In this document: positions 12,640 through 25,369 of the stretch, one piece after another
Numbering within the stretch: position 1 is the stretch's first letter
How the letters are laid out: each line of letters starts with the position of its first letter
NCBI RefSeq assembly: GCF_020085105.1
Contig: NC_058044.1
Span: forward strand, 22,805,206 to 22,869,205
Direction: 5' to 3'
DNA: 64,000 nucleotides
Source of the DNA: Siniperca chuatsi
Taxonomy: Eukaryota > Chordata > Actinopteri > Centrarchiformes > Sinipercidae
The notes under the pieces: generated by a model
What the model was told of the DNA's origin: nothing
Seen by the model: the letters and a program-made list of their open reading frames with translations, nothing else
Database searches by the model: none
Position numbers and translations under genes: made by a program

Positions 12640-14350
12640 TCCAGATAGCTTTAGCCCAAGGCTTCCCAGCTCCATTCGTAGTCCTGACAGGGTTAAACGC
12701 ATGCTAGTAATAGGGGACCCCCATTACCTTTAATGTCAGATTAGCATCACTAGTCACAGTATACTGTTGACCTGGAGCCAGAGCATCCGACATAGAAGCA
12801 AATCTCAGGGTGCTGCCATACGGAGAATTAGGAGACGACTGGCACACAACACAACAACTAGCTTTAGCACCATTGTCATCCATGTCAGCACTAATAATGA
12901 GAGGATTCAAAGAATTTCACCTGCCTGAATTGACTAATAGCAAGAAAAAAGAGGGACCAATACCATGACACTCAAATAGTGCTGCTATCTCAAATAGTGC
13001 TGCTATCTCAACTTCACTCCATGCAAAAGATGATGCTCATACATGACAGGACAATGGGCTCTGCAGCTATGCGGTACAGCCATAGAGGGTTAAAACTCTA
13101 TCAAAATATTCTCTGGCAACAATGTTGTCTTTTGGCTTTACATCAACAATGCAGAGGCACCTCCTTACATGGCATTCAAGAAATGCTAGCTATAAATAAG
13201 AACAGAGCTTTTCCCCCTCTATCAATCATGAGAAAATTTCTCACGACTGATGGCTTGACAGCTTTATATTACAGACATTAAACTGACAAAAAGTGAAATA
13301 CATTGACCACTGGCCCTGTTGGTCAAGCATGATTCATAACGTGGAAATCCCTCATTCAAAAATGCACACACATATACATAGACACTCACATACAGTATAT
13401 GTACTCGAGCATGCATACACACACTCACAAGTACACAGAAGCCTCATTTTACAGTGTAATTCTGCGGTGCAGATTTGATCAATTTGCAGTTAGTAAACAA
13501 ATAACTCAAAGTGCTCACTATGGGAGGGAAAGTACAATAAAACGCTGCAGTGAAAAAGAGCTGAGCCATGACTCCCTCTTGTAGCAAGACAGGTCACATG
13601 ATTTGACAGCAACAGAGGGATGTCACATAGGTCAAAGGTTGTGGAACTACCTTGGGTGGCATAGTTTTGCTTTCCCCCGCAAAATCCTCCCTCAGGGAGC
13701 CATGAGTAGACTCATAATAGATGTGAACCGGGACAAACGCATGCTGATCCCTCAGTACCCCGCTGCGACTTTAAATCTACTCACTATTCCCCTGCTAGAC
13801 ATCAGGGTGCACTGGGAAAGAGCTGGTGAGAGATTTTAATGACAAGTGTATAGATTTAGAGCAGTGGACAGACGGCGGCCCAACAGGGTTTTTGGAGGCA
13901 CATATAGTCATGGGGGGCTTTCAGGGCATGTCCATGCTAATGTGAATAATGTTAAAAAATCAAATACTCCTTTCTCCTGCTCTTCTTTTTCCTCCTCTTT
14001 TGATTTATTGGTAGTTGATGAAGAACAAAATTGTTCATTAGTTCTGGTAAGGATGAGGTAGTTTACATTTTCACTGACATAGCTTTCTGTTTCTGACCAT
14101 CACACTACCCTAACTGTTATACTCTACTGTAGTCCTGGATAGAACCCAGACTTTGATTGATTGCTTAGGTAGTAGTGGATCAAATTTGTCACAGGAAAAT
14201 CTGCTGAGAAGCACGTTGTTTCTACAACAAGTCCTCCAAATTAAACGATAAAATACGCCATAGGTCCATGCCTTCCAGAACGCCACATAAAAGTGTTTTT
14301 TTGATCTGACACCCCTATCAACAGGCCGACATTGCCATTTCAAAAACAAT
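12640..14350 (+). pseudogene. degenerate LINE-like coding fragments (tentative)
   Basis: Reading the + strand with stops and shifts, 12,706-12,900 gives a phrase of the type L-V-I-G-D-P-H, then W-S-Q-S-I, then T-I-V-I-H-V-S-T-N-N. This resembles the SGNH-esterase-like domain found in the first ORF of some fish LINEs. At 13,880-14,100 'G-G-T-Y-S-H-G-G' and 'V-S-D-H-H' resemble the end of a LINE apurinic endonuclease domain. No intact frame remains. A LINE-type 3' tail in the same orientation begins near 14,527, which fits one decayed element, but the identification rests on short motifs only. Confidence 0.3.
12971..13010. repeat. short tandem duplication, 18 bp x 2.2
   Basis: The 18-mer ctcaaatagtgctgctat at 12,971-12,988 is repeated exactly at 12,989-13,006, followed by the start of a third copy. 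Confidence 0.85.
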
Positions 14351-14526
14351 ACTGTTTTCTGATTTTACACAGCTATGGTTAAATTTGGTTAGGTTGCGCA
14401 AAAACGGCTTGGTTAGAATTAGGGAAAGATTGCTACTTCATAAAGGTTAGGAGACCTTCATCGTCATGGTTACAATAATATCCATTTGGTTATGGTTATG
14501 TGTTATATGACCCTAAGTCACTAAAC

Positions 14527-14855
14527 TGGACATTGGATCATTAACATCACTGCAATACTTGAAATAATTGTGCAATATTCTCTGTTTAATACTCCTGTGC
14601 AATATACTCTGTTTTCAGTTTAAAATTCCCTATTTATTGATATTTATTCATACTTCTATTACTAGCTATACTTAACTTGACAGTACTCATTATTGCACTT
14701 TTACTTATTACTTATATTATTACATTGTATTATACCGTACATACTTATCAACCTCTAAATCAACTTTAGTACTTACACTTATTTTAGCTTTTATACTTTA
14801 TATCCACTTTGTACCTAAATTATCTTACCTGTATTATAGCGTATTATATTTTGAT
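14527..14855 (+). mobile_element. LINE 3' tail, left arm of an inverted pair
   Basis: Runs 'ggacattggatcattaacatcactgcaatactt...' through 'ttccctatttattgatatttattcata' and 'ttacattgtattataccgtacatacttatca'. The same sequence, diverged by scattered changes and small indels, lies in reverse orientation at 14,957-15,250. This copy appears to abut the 3' end of the opposite copy. Confidence 0.65.
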
Positions 14856-14860
14856 TTCAG

Positions 14861-15480
14861 AATCAGAAGTACTTTATTGATCCCCGAGGGGAAACTCTTT
14901 TGTTACAGCGGCTCACTATCACGTCAGTGCACACAGGGATAGAAGTACTGAGCAAAAAATATAATACACTATAATATAATAATATTAATAATATAATATT
15001 GATGATAAGTATGTATGGTATAATAATACAATGTAATAATACAAGTAGTAAGTAATAGTGCATGAACTGTCAAGTATAGCTTATTAAGATTTTAATGAGA
15101 CGGTGGATATTGCACAGCAGTAATCGAGGTATGAATAAATATCAATAAATAGGGAATTTTAAAATGAAAAGAGTATATTGCACAGCAGTATTAACACTGA
15201 ATATTGCACAATTATGTCAAGTATTGCAGTGATGTTAATGATCAATGTCCATTTTAATGACTCAAGGTCATACAGACTGACACTTAGAGGGAGGAGTGAA
15301 AGAGTTTGATGACCACATGCAGGAATGACTTCCTGTGGCGCTCTGTGGTGCATTTTGGGGGGATGAGTCTTCCGCTGAAGGTGCTCCTTTGTTTGACCGG
15401 CACATCATGGAGCGGGTGGGAGACACTGTCCAAGATGGCATGTAGTTTGGCCAGCATCCTCCTCTCTGACACCACTCATA
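14861..15480 (-). mobile_element. 5'-truncated LINE, right arm of an inverted pair
   Basis: On the - strand the first part (15,475 down to 15,284) is an open frame reading like the C-terminal tail of fish LINE reverse transcriptases: it contains S-E-R-R-M-L-A-K-L, then P-L-H-D-V-P-V-K-Q-R-S-T-F-S and T-E-R-H-R-K-S-F-L, ending F-H-S-S-L-stop. A 3' untranslated region follows and ends 'ggggatcaataaagtacttctgattctga' at about 14,861. The upstream reverse transcriptase domain is missing, as expected after truncated reverse transcription. Confidence 0.7.
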
Positions 15481-15489
15481 ATTCCTTCC

Positions 15490-17360
15490 CTAGAGGGCTT
15501 TGTCTCTTGAACGTAAACGTGTTTGTAGCATGCTCGTTGCCACCACGAGTCCCCCTAGCACAGACACAGGTACGGCAATGTTCGTCAGATGAAGATTTTC
15601 TATTGTCACGAGCACACACACACACACACCTCTTTATAACAACTGAAACTAATTATGACTGCATGCGTTTGGTTGCCCGGCCGTTGTCGTGCTGGTCTTG
15701 TGGCTCCTCTCCATGTCCAATAATGTCTTCCAACTAACTTCTTCAGCCAGCCTTGCTGCTCTGTCTGGCAGCATGTGAGTCCCTCCGGTCCTGCATGGTA
15801 CTGCATATAAAGCATAATTATTCAACAAGACACAGCTATGACAATTAGCTCTCCCTGACGTTGCTCACCTGAGCCGCTCCCCCACCTCTCCCTCTGCAGC
15901 TGACAGCTAACCATGCCCACCTCCACAGTGTTGTTTTGCTATTTGCTTTGGAGAACAGTCTCAGTTTGTATTGACTTTAATCGAGGACATCTCTCTATTT
16001 CAGAATATATCATGTTTGTTACTTTACACCTTTCTAACTTTTTTCTACTTTTAAAGTTGCTATGAAGTTGCTGAGATCCTATTTTCAACATCCTTTCTTC
16101 TTTACACAAAAGTGATTTGAACATGGGTCACAAATGCTACCAGCTAACTAGCTAAGGCTAATAACAATTCCTGGGTTGTCATTGAAACCAAAGCAAAATG
16201 TCCAAAACGTTTTTCGAAAAAGGTAGCTTAAGCTTCCAACATAAAGGCACTCTGACAGAGTTGTACCAGTTGACATGAAATAGAAAAGAGGGTCTCATTA
16301 ATAGTCTCCGTGTGATCTCTTTGATCCTCCCTACATATATCTTAAAGCCTCCATGTGTGGAATTCTCCTGTAATGTATGTGGATGTGCATGTGTACGTGT
16401 TTGTGAGCATAAACTGATTCACATCAAGTGTATTTATAAAGTGCTTTCAACAACACAGGTTTACAACAAAGTACTATTTAGAGAACACAGGATATAAACA
16501 GAACAACTATCAGACAATCACATATTGAAGACATTGCAGCCGGGGTAAGGTTGGTCTAAAAGGGATTTCAGAAGGCCACAGGAGGCCACTAAACCAAAAT
16601 AAAGACTGTTGGTGCTTTCCCCAAATCTTCAGTCCTCGTTCAGTCTTCACTAGATGGTCTGATAGCCACTTGTAAACAGCTGGAAGATCCATAATTCTAA
16701 GCTCTGGCCATCACTGGGGCTAGACGGAGACAGTATTAGACATAGCGCATTGCCGCCACACATAAAGCACTTTGATAAATTTAAGGGAGGACTAGACTAG
16801 TTTGGGAACAACGAATGAAGATGTAAATCTGAATGAGAAATGAGAATTTAGACATTTAGTCATGGCTGCCATGGTCACTAAAACAGTGCATTCTTTGTTG
16901 GAGAAATATGGCGTTTTGAAGTTGAGAGAGGCAACAGAGTCATGTATGATGAGCAAAGACAGAGATGAGGAAGTGTGTGAGTCCAATAAGTAATTTGTAA
17001 GATGGGACTCGCTGTGGAGTATTGTCCACAGCTAATTATAGCCATAAATCTTTTGTTTCCATGGAAATATTCAATATATATTATATTGCACATACTTTTC
17101 AGATGATTGAACCAGTCTGTATTACCATGCTTGTCACAAGTCAATTACCAAGGGTTACCAGTGGTTGAGTATGGTGTGGAAGCATCACATGCAAATCCAG
17201 AGGTAGTTTGCATTGGCCAAAGGTAGAGCTGGGAGACTATCAGGGGATTCACAGGACAACCAAGTTATCCAAATGTTTAGATTGTAGTGGGAGGTTCAGA
17301 ATATATTAGCATAATTATCAATAAAATGTACATAATAATTATTATGTACACAATAGAACT
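15490..17360. other. gene-free intergenic DNA
   Basis: Includes a CA microsatellite at 15,608-15,631. The other short open frames show no recognisable domain and overlap on opposite strands. No gene can be supported. Confidence 0.5.
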
Positions 17361-17372
17361 GCTGTTAAACAT

Positions 17373-17418
17373 GTAAATGTACCTGAGTTGTCAAACGTGA
17401 CACCTCAGGTACATTCAC
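17373..17418. repeat. long near-perfect hairpin
   Basis: The 18 bases at 17,376-17,393 pair with 17,398-17,415 with a single mismatch around a 4-nt loop (aacg). Pairing continues one mismatch further to 17,373/17,418. It is much tighter than expected by chance, but the loop is very short for a microRNA precursor. Confidence 0.8.
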
Positions 17419-17654
17419 CATAAAAAAAGACCATGGTTGAGATGATGTTATTGGTGTTATTAGTTCTTGTTTTCCATAAATGAAGACCACCCTGATGCTT
17501 CCGTAGTTGCTTTGTTTGTCCTTGAAAAACACACTGCAAAACAAGGCAGTCTCCCTTTGCATCATGATTTTCTGCAAAACATGTGTAGCTACAAAAATGC
17601 TGCCAATCTTGTTCATGGTTGTTTGATGATTCAAATATGTAACAAAACTAAGAG

Positions 17655-17775
17655 CCATGCTAGTGGCCTTGTGAGGCGGAGACAGTGGTGTTTTGAGCTA
17701 ACTGCTAATGTTAAGATGCTAACATGCTCACAATGACAATGCTAACAAGCTGCCATTGGCATCCCTAGAGGCACA
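17655..17775 (+). repeat. dispersed 'atgctaacatgctca' repeat, internally deleted copy
   Basis: Joins the start of the family ('gttttgagctaactgctaatgtt...gatgctaacatgctcacaatgac') directly to its end ('gccattggcatccctagagg...actgctagcgcgg'). The middle found in copies at 6,360 and 45,095 is missing. Confidence 0.65.
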
Positions 17776-19610
17776 CTGCTAGCGCGGCTTTAGAGTAGTA
17801 GCTGTAACTAGTTATTTGTGTTACAATTGGGGGGGGGGCAGTGTTGTTACATCACTAAACAGCCTTTTGTAGCCACACAACTTTGCACTGTTGTGCTTGT
17901 TTTGTCCAATGCTGCTTCCCAGGCCAATTACACAGTGATTCATGTCTTCTGGTGTCCTAATCCAAAATGAGGACTCTTCAGTGGGTAGAGTTAAGGGGGG
18001 GTAAATGTGTCTGTGTATACATCTATGCATGCATGTGTGTGTTAAGCATATCACCGCCAGCACAAAAGGGCATTTAGCCATATGTTGGTTGTCTGTCCAG
18101 GCCTCAGTGTCTCTGTCGACAGCTCTGTCAACAGAGTATGACCGTTCACACCGCATTTTATCTATTGACTGAGGAGGGAGTAATCACCTCTGTGGAGAAA
18201 ACCCGGTGTTAAAAAGCCATTAGTCTTGATTAGCTATCTTCGTAATTATTCATTTTAAAATCAGCAGGAACAAATGCTGCCATCTGGTCTGCAACTGCTG
18301 ACCGCACAAGTTAAAAAAGCCTAAAATACAGAGCAAAGTACATGCAAGCTAACTATATTCAAGAGACATGTTGCAGTGTGAATGGAAGTGCAGTGGGCCA
18401 AAATTATAAAGACAGAGACTAAACTGGCTGGCTAGCAGTGCTGCAGTTCATACACAAAAAGAAGAAAATTGTGTTGTGTGGAAATTCTAATGAGCGACCA
18501 AAGCGAGAACAAGTACAGAATATGAGCAAGTGAGGTTGTGGCATCTCTGTTATCATATCTATTTGTATAGCTAGTTGAAACACAGAAAGGTGAGGAATGA
18601 AAATCAATATGGAAGTGAAGGAATAACAGAGAAAATACAGAATAAGATGGTTGGTTGTGACTATAATGGGCATAATTAACAACCAGCTGTGTGGTTTGAT
18701 TTCACCAGTGATACCTTTATGCAAAAACACTGATAAAGGTAATAACTGTATTTTTCTCCATGCAAGCCTTTTCTCAGCACACTGATGTTTCCATGTGTGG
18801 GACTATTTTTGCCAACAAAGTTAAGGTGCAAAGAAACAACAAAGCAAGCAGGGATTAAAATGAAAATGGACAATAAAAGCACAGTAAAGTACATAAAAAG
18901 AGTGTACTATTGTCTCGTTTTTTACCCACAGGAGTTGTGTTATGTTGTTGTGCCAAAGTAAGTATGCACTCCTGAGGCCTTTCAAATAAATAGTTCAAGA
19001 GGCCAATTCAAACTAACATGTTAACAAGACAAATTATTTTATTATTACTAAATACAACAGGATAAATGTTTAAATATATTCCTTTGCTTTCTTGTTGTTA
19101 TAACATGTTTATGCAGTATCAAATATACACAGAGAGTCAGAGTTTTGGGATAACTGCTGAATAAACTTTGGCGATGACATAAAGTGATGAGTTTTCTCAG
19201 ACACACTCCCACTACTGAGTGCAGGGCCATTTCTGGACATTTTAGTGCTCTACGTGAGACATCCTGAGTTGATTGATGTTTTTATTATAATATTGTATGG
19301 CAACTGTAATAATTTTATAATGATTAATTCAGATTTAACTTTATTCAACTTCAATCAACTTCTGGTCTGACTCATGCCATCACCATCATATAGTCTGGCA
19401 ACTAGTACCTTTACACCTTTACCCACTAGTCTCTGTTATGTCTTCTCCTGGTTTTAAGCATATTCAGCACATGAGATGAAACATAAGAAAGGAGGGTTTT
19501 TTATATCATTGTAGGATACTAATATTATTCTGTTTTCTGTTCATCTGTTCATCTGTGCAGGAGTAGCTTTGACTCCTCCACATCACAGACAACTTTATCA
19601 TTTCTGTAGA
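17776..19610. other. gene-free intergenic DNA
   Basis: Contains a nine-base G run near 17,830 and a short TG-rich stretch near 18,005-18,040. Open frames of up to 111 codons on the - strand have no domain I recognise and no plausible splice context. No gene is supported. Confidence 0.5.
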
Positions 19611-19619
19611 AGTGCAGGT

Positions 19620-19735
19620 ATTAGCATCAGACCATGTCCAATATTAGATGAATTAATAGATTTTCAATTTGGACCAAAGGGGTGGAAAATGACATTTCTA
19701 TAGCCATGCTGTGACTGTGGCTAAAAATGTGTCTT
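19620..19735 (+). repeat. 3' end fragment of the dispersed 'atgctaacatgctca' repeat
   Basis: Shows 'ttggaccaaaggggtggaaaatgacatt' and 'atagccatgctgtgactgtggctaaaaatg', matching the tail of the full copies but more diverged. Confidence 0.45.
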
Positions 19736-20029
19736 TTGTATCTGTCCTAACTCATTTCTGATGTAAACAGAGGGAACACTTTGGAGGCAATTTGTTAATG
19801 TATGGATGTTTTTCTACAGAATAAATTTGTTGGCATTTATTCAGATAATACCTAGCATTACACAAGTCAGGAGGTATTTTGTCTGCATATATGAAAATAC
19901 AGTACATAAGTGGTGATCCCTGCATTATTAAAAGTCATGACACAGATTTGTGAAATCAGGTTTCTGTATATATTTGTAAATGATATTTTCATAAAAAGAG
20001 ACAATTTGATTCTTTAGCAATTTAGTGTC

Positions 20030-20140
20030 TCCACTCAGCCTAATCTGCATGTCTTTGGACTGTGGGGGGAAACAGGAGTAAACCCACGCAGACACGGGGA
20101 GAACATACAAACTCCACACAGAAAGGACCGGGGTTGAAAC
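20030..20140 (+). repeat. dispersed vertebrate repeat fragment
   Basis: Contains 'tgcatgtctttggactgtgg', 'gtaaacccacgcagacacgggg' and 'agaacatacaaactccacacagaaagg'. I recognise this ordered phrase as a repeat found across fish genomes. Its class is not determined here. A short TTC run follows near 20,200-20,225. Confidence 0.6.
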
Positions 20141-21689
20141 GGAGCCCCCATGGAGCTACAACAGCTAAACGTCCTCTTCATCCACAAGAAGAAGCTTCTG
20201 ATGCAGTTCTTCTTCTTCTTCTTTTCATTGAGCTCAAAAACAAAAGATCATTTAATACTTCAGCTGTGTGTGGTAGAGTTAACAACAATGTGGAAGCCCT
20301 CAACATGTCAGGCTCAAGTGGATTTTGTACCAGATGTGGTGTCATCTAGCTCTGTAATGACCATCTGGGGCTGTCGCGTGTTGAGCAGAGCCAGAATCTG
20401 CATCAGGGTCAAGATCCAGCATTAGAGTTGCACAACTCAGCGTGTCACTGAGGGACTCCAATGTAGTGTTTCCTTCCTGAGAGGCCTTAGTCTGGCCAGC
20501 CTGTGTACTGAACACACACACAACACTAGGAAACAGTGAATAACAACTATACTTCCTAAAATATCTCCTTCAGGTACCTTCACCACATTTCTCTCTGAGT
20601 CACAAAAGGAAAGAAAGTTTTACATTTGATAAGATAGCATCTGTGGCCTCTCTACCACACAAATATCTAGCAGGAAAAGAGAAAGATGATGCTGTATTGA
20701 TCATCAGCCTATGGACTAAGACAAACACCAATATCACATTAAACCCAAATGTGTTTCTGGGTGAATCTGTGTTTCAGTGTAATAACATCAGAGATTGGTA
20801 ACCTTGTGACTCATCTTTGGCTCTTTGATTTTATATGATCCCTAAATAAAAAAGCATTCTGGGGAGCACCAAAGTCCCATGAAATCCAAAACCTAAATTG
20901 ATCTCATTTTGAAATCAAAATGTGTATAATGACATTTCAATTTACAGTGAACTTTACTATATACCAACACATGGGAAAACATATAGAATCCGGGGCAGTT
21001 AAGTTGTGCACTTAAAATGAGTCTAAAATATCATGAGCACCACTTTAACTTTCCTCTCCATGATCTGAAAACAGTCAGGTTCACAAAAACAGCCTGCCTA
21101 CACAGCAGTCTTTGTTCCTATGTCCGCCAGGAGTGCCGCACCCTGCTGTTAATCCAAAACCACTTTATTCACACAAAGGGTCAAATCCACCGACAGCAGA
21201 TACATCATGTTCAGGTCCCTGTCAGCCTTTATTCTGGACACTGAAGGAGAGATCTCAAGTCTAAAGAGGGTCAAGCTATTACAAATTAAATAGGACTTTT
21301 AAGGGCAAGTGGGGTGGTTCTGTTGACAGTATGTAACACATACACTGCAGAAATGTATATTTGTCTTCATGTATAATGAGTGACCATGTAAGTGATTCAT
21401 CATTGTACATTCCTGTGAGTTGTATTTGTGGTTTTTCTGATTGAGCTGACTGATTTAAGGTCACCTGAGGCTCAGTGCTGCAGGGTGTAAGGCCTCAGGA
21501 AAAAGTCCTGTTCACTGTCAGCTTCAAGAGACAGCAAAGTGCTGCATGGCCAAGAAAAGGTCTGTGGTGGTACCCAACTATAGTGGTCTAACAGTAGGAT
21601 GAATAATAGGTTTAAGTCAATGTTAATGGAGCGTAAGCTTGATTTAAGGGATGGCAATGATTTGTTGTTTTGTTTGTTGTTTGGTGATC

Positions 21690-21870
21690 CCCAGACTTTT
21701 CCTCTAGCGCTACTAGCATGTCAAAGTTTTCACTTATCAAGTGAAATATCACAACAATTATTGGATAGATTGGCACAACATTTCATACAGACTTTTACAG
21801 TTCCCAGACAATGAATCTTAATGACTTTGGTGATCCTCTGACTTTCCCTCTAGCGCCATCATTAGGTTGA
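21690..21870 (-). repeat. dispersed 'atgctaacatgctca' repeat, 3' portion, reversed
   Basis: On the - strand it reads 'gatggcgctagagggaaagtcagaggatcaccaaagtcatt...', then 'caatctatccaataattgttg' and 'gatatttcact', followed by a second 'gcgctagaggaaaagtctggggatcacc' block. This corresponds to the second half of the copies at 25,830 and 45,095. Confidence 0.6.
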
Positions 21871-21879
21871 TATTTGTGT

Positions 21880-22200
21880 TTACTGTTTAGGTTCACTCTC
21901 ACCGCTCTCATAGCGTCATTTTTATCTGCAGCAGGCAGCTGTTGAGCTCAAAAAGCCATAAAAACCCACTGTACACTACCTGCTCAGCACCAGACGGCAG
22001 ACAGACAAAGTTAGCAACTAGCTGGTGAACATAGTGAAGCATTTAGCAGCTGAAGAGCCTGATATTTCCCTCAGGAGTTGGTAGAGACCAAAAAACAGCT
22101 AAAAGAGGGTGCATATTAGACTTACATTCATCAGGTGAAATACAACTCCAAATGAATGAAGACGTTGCTCTGTAACTGCTGGATGTGTAAATGACTTCTA
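21880..22200 (+). repeat. dispersed repeat, copy a (inverted partner at 27.9 kb)
   Basis: Begins 'tactgtttaggttcactctcaccgctctcat', continues 'cccactgtacactacctg', 'aacatagtgaagcatttagcagctgaag' and 'tccctcaggagttggtagagacc'. The reverse complement of the same blocks lies at 27,940-28,150, so these are two copies of one family in opposite orientation about 6 kb apart. Non-coding. Confidence 0.65.
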
Positions 22201-23370
22201 TTGTCCAAAATATTAAACGCAAAATAGTTTTTTCAAACCAGAATATTGCCCCACCAAGTGTTAAGTAGCTGTTTTCAGAGCAGCAAAATCAATCCTTGTA
22301 TATTACTTTAAAAACTGCTAAGTGGGTGTGGGTAGAATTCACTATAATCATATCACTTAAAATGTTATTGGTCAGTGTGATATTAGATGTCCCTTATTCA
22401 CCTTTCCACCGAAACCAATTTTATACTATAGTGTATGACGATGGCTGTTGATATTATCACAATTTGCGTATATTTGATGAGGAATTATACAGTAATGTCC
22501 ACTGAAGACCAGAGGCCCTCCAAAAAGATGAAATATTGGTACTCACGTCTGCTTTGAAATCAACAGGGGCCTGCTAATGTCATAGTAAAAACAAACCACC
22601 TTATCATGACTGGAATCTATCACTAACACTTTGCCTCTGTTTGGACAAAGTCATACTTCAAGAACGGTAAAATAACAGGCTTTTACATAAGGGTTATGGA
22701 GTGTTTCCTTTTCTCATCAGGACCAGATGCCATCAGCCATTAGTTAAGAACTTGATCTCAGCTGGAAAATGGTGGATTTCACAGTCAAAGCTGATGCCTT
22801 ATGTGTCTTAGCTACCTGTTGATGACAATGCAACACAGATGTTTTTTAATCAATGTGTAATAGCCATATATTAAAAATAGAAAAGATATCCATGCCCTGC
22901 AGTGTTTATTATAGTGTTAGTAATCACCTTTGGGATGATTTTCCCTGAAGCTACCTGACTTCGCAGCCTCCGCTGTTTATTTAGACACACTGGATATACA
23001 CAAAAGTGCCGCTAGGTATGGTGAAATGAGCCTAATGTGTGTTGAAGGTGTAAAAGAAAATATAAAACATGCTTAGGTAGAGGACAAAAAAAGAGCCTTT
23101 CAGATGTCTATCAGCATAACATATGAAGCCAGTGGGGACTTGTGTAGGTTTACGTAGCTCAGAGTTCAGGAGTCTGCTGCCAGCTGAGCAAATAACACCA
23201 CAGGAGGAAAACAGAGGGTCACAGGACAGAAAGTGGAGGAGATGTGGAGAGAGATAAAGGATGTTTATACTCATTGTTTGCATTAGGAGAGATATAATAG
23301 ATGGATGGATGGAGTGGGTATAATTCCTGCAGTGTAATGAGCATGTACCGTACATGATATGATTTTTGAA
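22201..23370. other. gene-free intergenic DNA
   Basis: AT-rich, with no exon or repeat boundary I can name. A short GGAT tandem run lies near 23,300-23,313. Confidence 0.45.
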
Positions 23371-23377
23371 CATCGCT

Positions 23378-23785
23378 TTCCGAAACTATGAGCATTAATC
23401 TGCTGGTAAAACAGCCACCACTCTTCTGGGAAGGTTTTCCACAAGATTTTGGAACCTGGCTGAACCTGAACCTCAGCCACAAGACTATTAGCGAGATTAG
23501 TGAGACTGTGATGTTGGGCGATAAGGCCTGGTTTGCAGTCAGCGTTCCAGTTCATCCCAAAGGTGTTCAGCAGGGTTGAGATCAGGACTCTCTGCAGGCC
23601 ACTCAAGGCTTTCCACACCAAACTGGGAAACCAACTCTTTATGGTCCTGGCTTGCTGCTCAGGGGCATTCTCCTATTTAATCAAACTGTTCCCCAAACTG
23701 TTGTCACAAAGTTGGGAGAACACTATTATATACAATGCCATTTTATGCTGTGGAGTGTCCACATACTTTTGGCCATGTAATGTAT
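23378..23785 (-). mobile_element. Tc1-like DNA transposon remnant
   Basis: The + strand blocks 'gtgttcagcagggttgagatcagga', 'tctgcaggccactcaagg', 'tccacaccaaactgggaaacc' and 'tccccaaactgttgtcacaaagttgg' are the antisense of a Tc1-family transposase C-terminal half. They end with 'gtccacatacttttggccatgtaatgta', which resembles the terminal repeat of such elements. On the - strand the residues W-G-...-L-I-N (catalytic triad region) cannot be read in one frame, and stops and indels break the sequence. It is a dead 5'-truncated copy. Confidence 0.7.
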
Positions 23786-25200
23786 GTGTAAAGAAATAAG
23801 CAAATCATTTTACAACCTGACATAGCTTTTTATGACTTTATGACTTCTGCAAGATACAGCATCATCTGAATAAAAAAAGAAAGAGTTGATCAATATCAAT
23901 ATTCTAAATGGATTTTTTTGTTGTTGCTGTGATTGACAAGGCCATTATTCAGTGAGACAGGTTTTGTTTACAATATGTATGTGAGGCCTAAAAATCTAGA
24001 ATTGCGACATGTACTCTTGATCAATACACCAAATCCAGATGTTCCAGTGACACTTCTTGCTCCATGGCCACCCGTAAATTAGTAGACTGTGGCTGTATTA
24101 GGCAGCTCCAGATTTGAGTGTGAACATGAAGCAAGCTGATGATAAAGAAGAACAAATGTGGTAAGTGAACCTTCTTGGATAAAAAAGTGTAAATTTTAAT
24201 TTAGAAACTGTATGAAATTCGGCCACAGCTCTGAAAGTTTCTGCTGTCAAGTTGATATGGAGCAGAGATGAATTTCGCAATAATGATAGGCCCTTAACAC
24301 TCAATTAACACAGTTATTGTGGTTATTTTTTTTAAAAACAATAACTCATGACCCATCATACATACCACTCTAAATTTATTTTGGGAGGATAAAGAAAGCA
24401 TCGAATGCATATGCCAGAACAAATATCCTGGAAATGTGACGTATAAATTACCCCAATTTACACTCTGTGAGGTGAGAAGACTGTATAAACATGCCATCCT
24501 GAATATCCCTACAGAGCTGCCAAGCTGCCTGCACAGCGGCTCAGTGAAATCTGTATTTACTGAAAAGTCAGTACTGGAATTTAACCAGATACAATTCATT
24601 ACACATATATATGATGATGAAACCAGAAAATTGTCCTGAGCAACATCTGTGCAGACAAGAAAGGCTGATATATCATGGACGATGATGTACAGGAGACTGT
24701 GAACTATTTTAAAGTGAAGCAGGCACCAAAGACATTGTCTCGGTGTAGGTTGCAGCTGTAGTAATGATGAGATGTGATTGTAACTTTTACTTTATTTACA
24801 TATTCTATTTTCTAAATTGGTGCAGCCATCTACTGTTTTAGTGTACCTCAACGTCAGAGTGGTTGTTGGAAAATGGCTTTGAGACAAACACTAAATGCAA
24901 TTGTAGCCCTGGATAATAGATTAGAGATGTAGCAGAGTAAAGCAGAAGAACAAAAGAAATTAAGAGTAGAATAGAATAGAGTAGGATGGTGTGGAGTTGA
25001 ATAAATCAAAAAAGTGAATCAGAATAAATCAGAAAAGTGATGTGCACCATTGTGACCAAAGAACAAGACCAAAGTAAATGTAACTGAATCAAGCAGAGTG
25101 TGAGTTTGAGTTCAGCAGAGAAAAGTACAGTAAAATAAAGTCACCCTCTTCTAACCTCAATGTGCCAGACATGGAGTCTGTTTACCTGCACAGTGTTTAT
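23786..25200. other. gene-free intergenic DNA
   Basis: Contains a short imperfect tandem repeat of 'agaataaatcagaaaagtga' type at about 24,998-25,040. Open frames are short and unrecognised. Confidence 0.45.
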
Positions 25201-25369
25201 GAGAAAACCTGGAATCCCCCTGCTGAACAACAAAAGGTGGACGTGAGCTCTGTGTGTGTGTGTCTGCATGCACTCTCAGAAGCAACAGCGCTGTTGGCTT
25301 GACTGTATCTCTGATTCATTTAGGTGTGACCAGCTCTGTTTGGAGCCTGGCCTACTGCTCTGTCCCAGC

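Noticed and set aside
17373..17418. microRNA precursor
   Set aside because: The 4-nt loop and the stem of about 21 bp are too short for a usual precursor; kept only as a hairpin.
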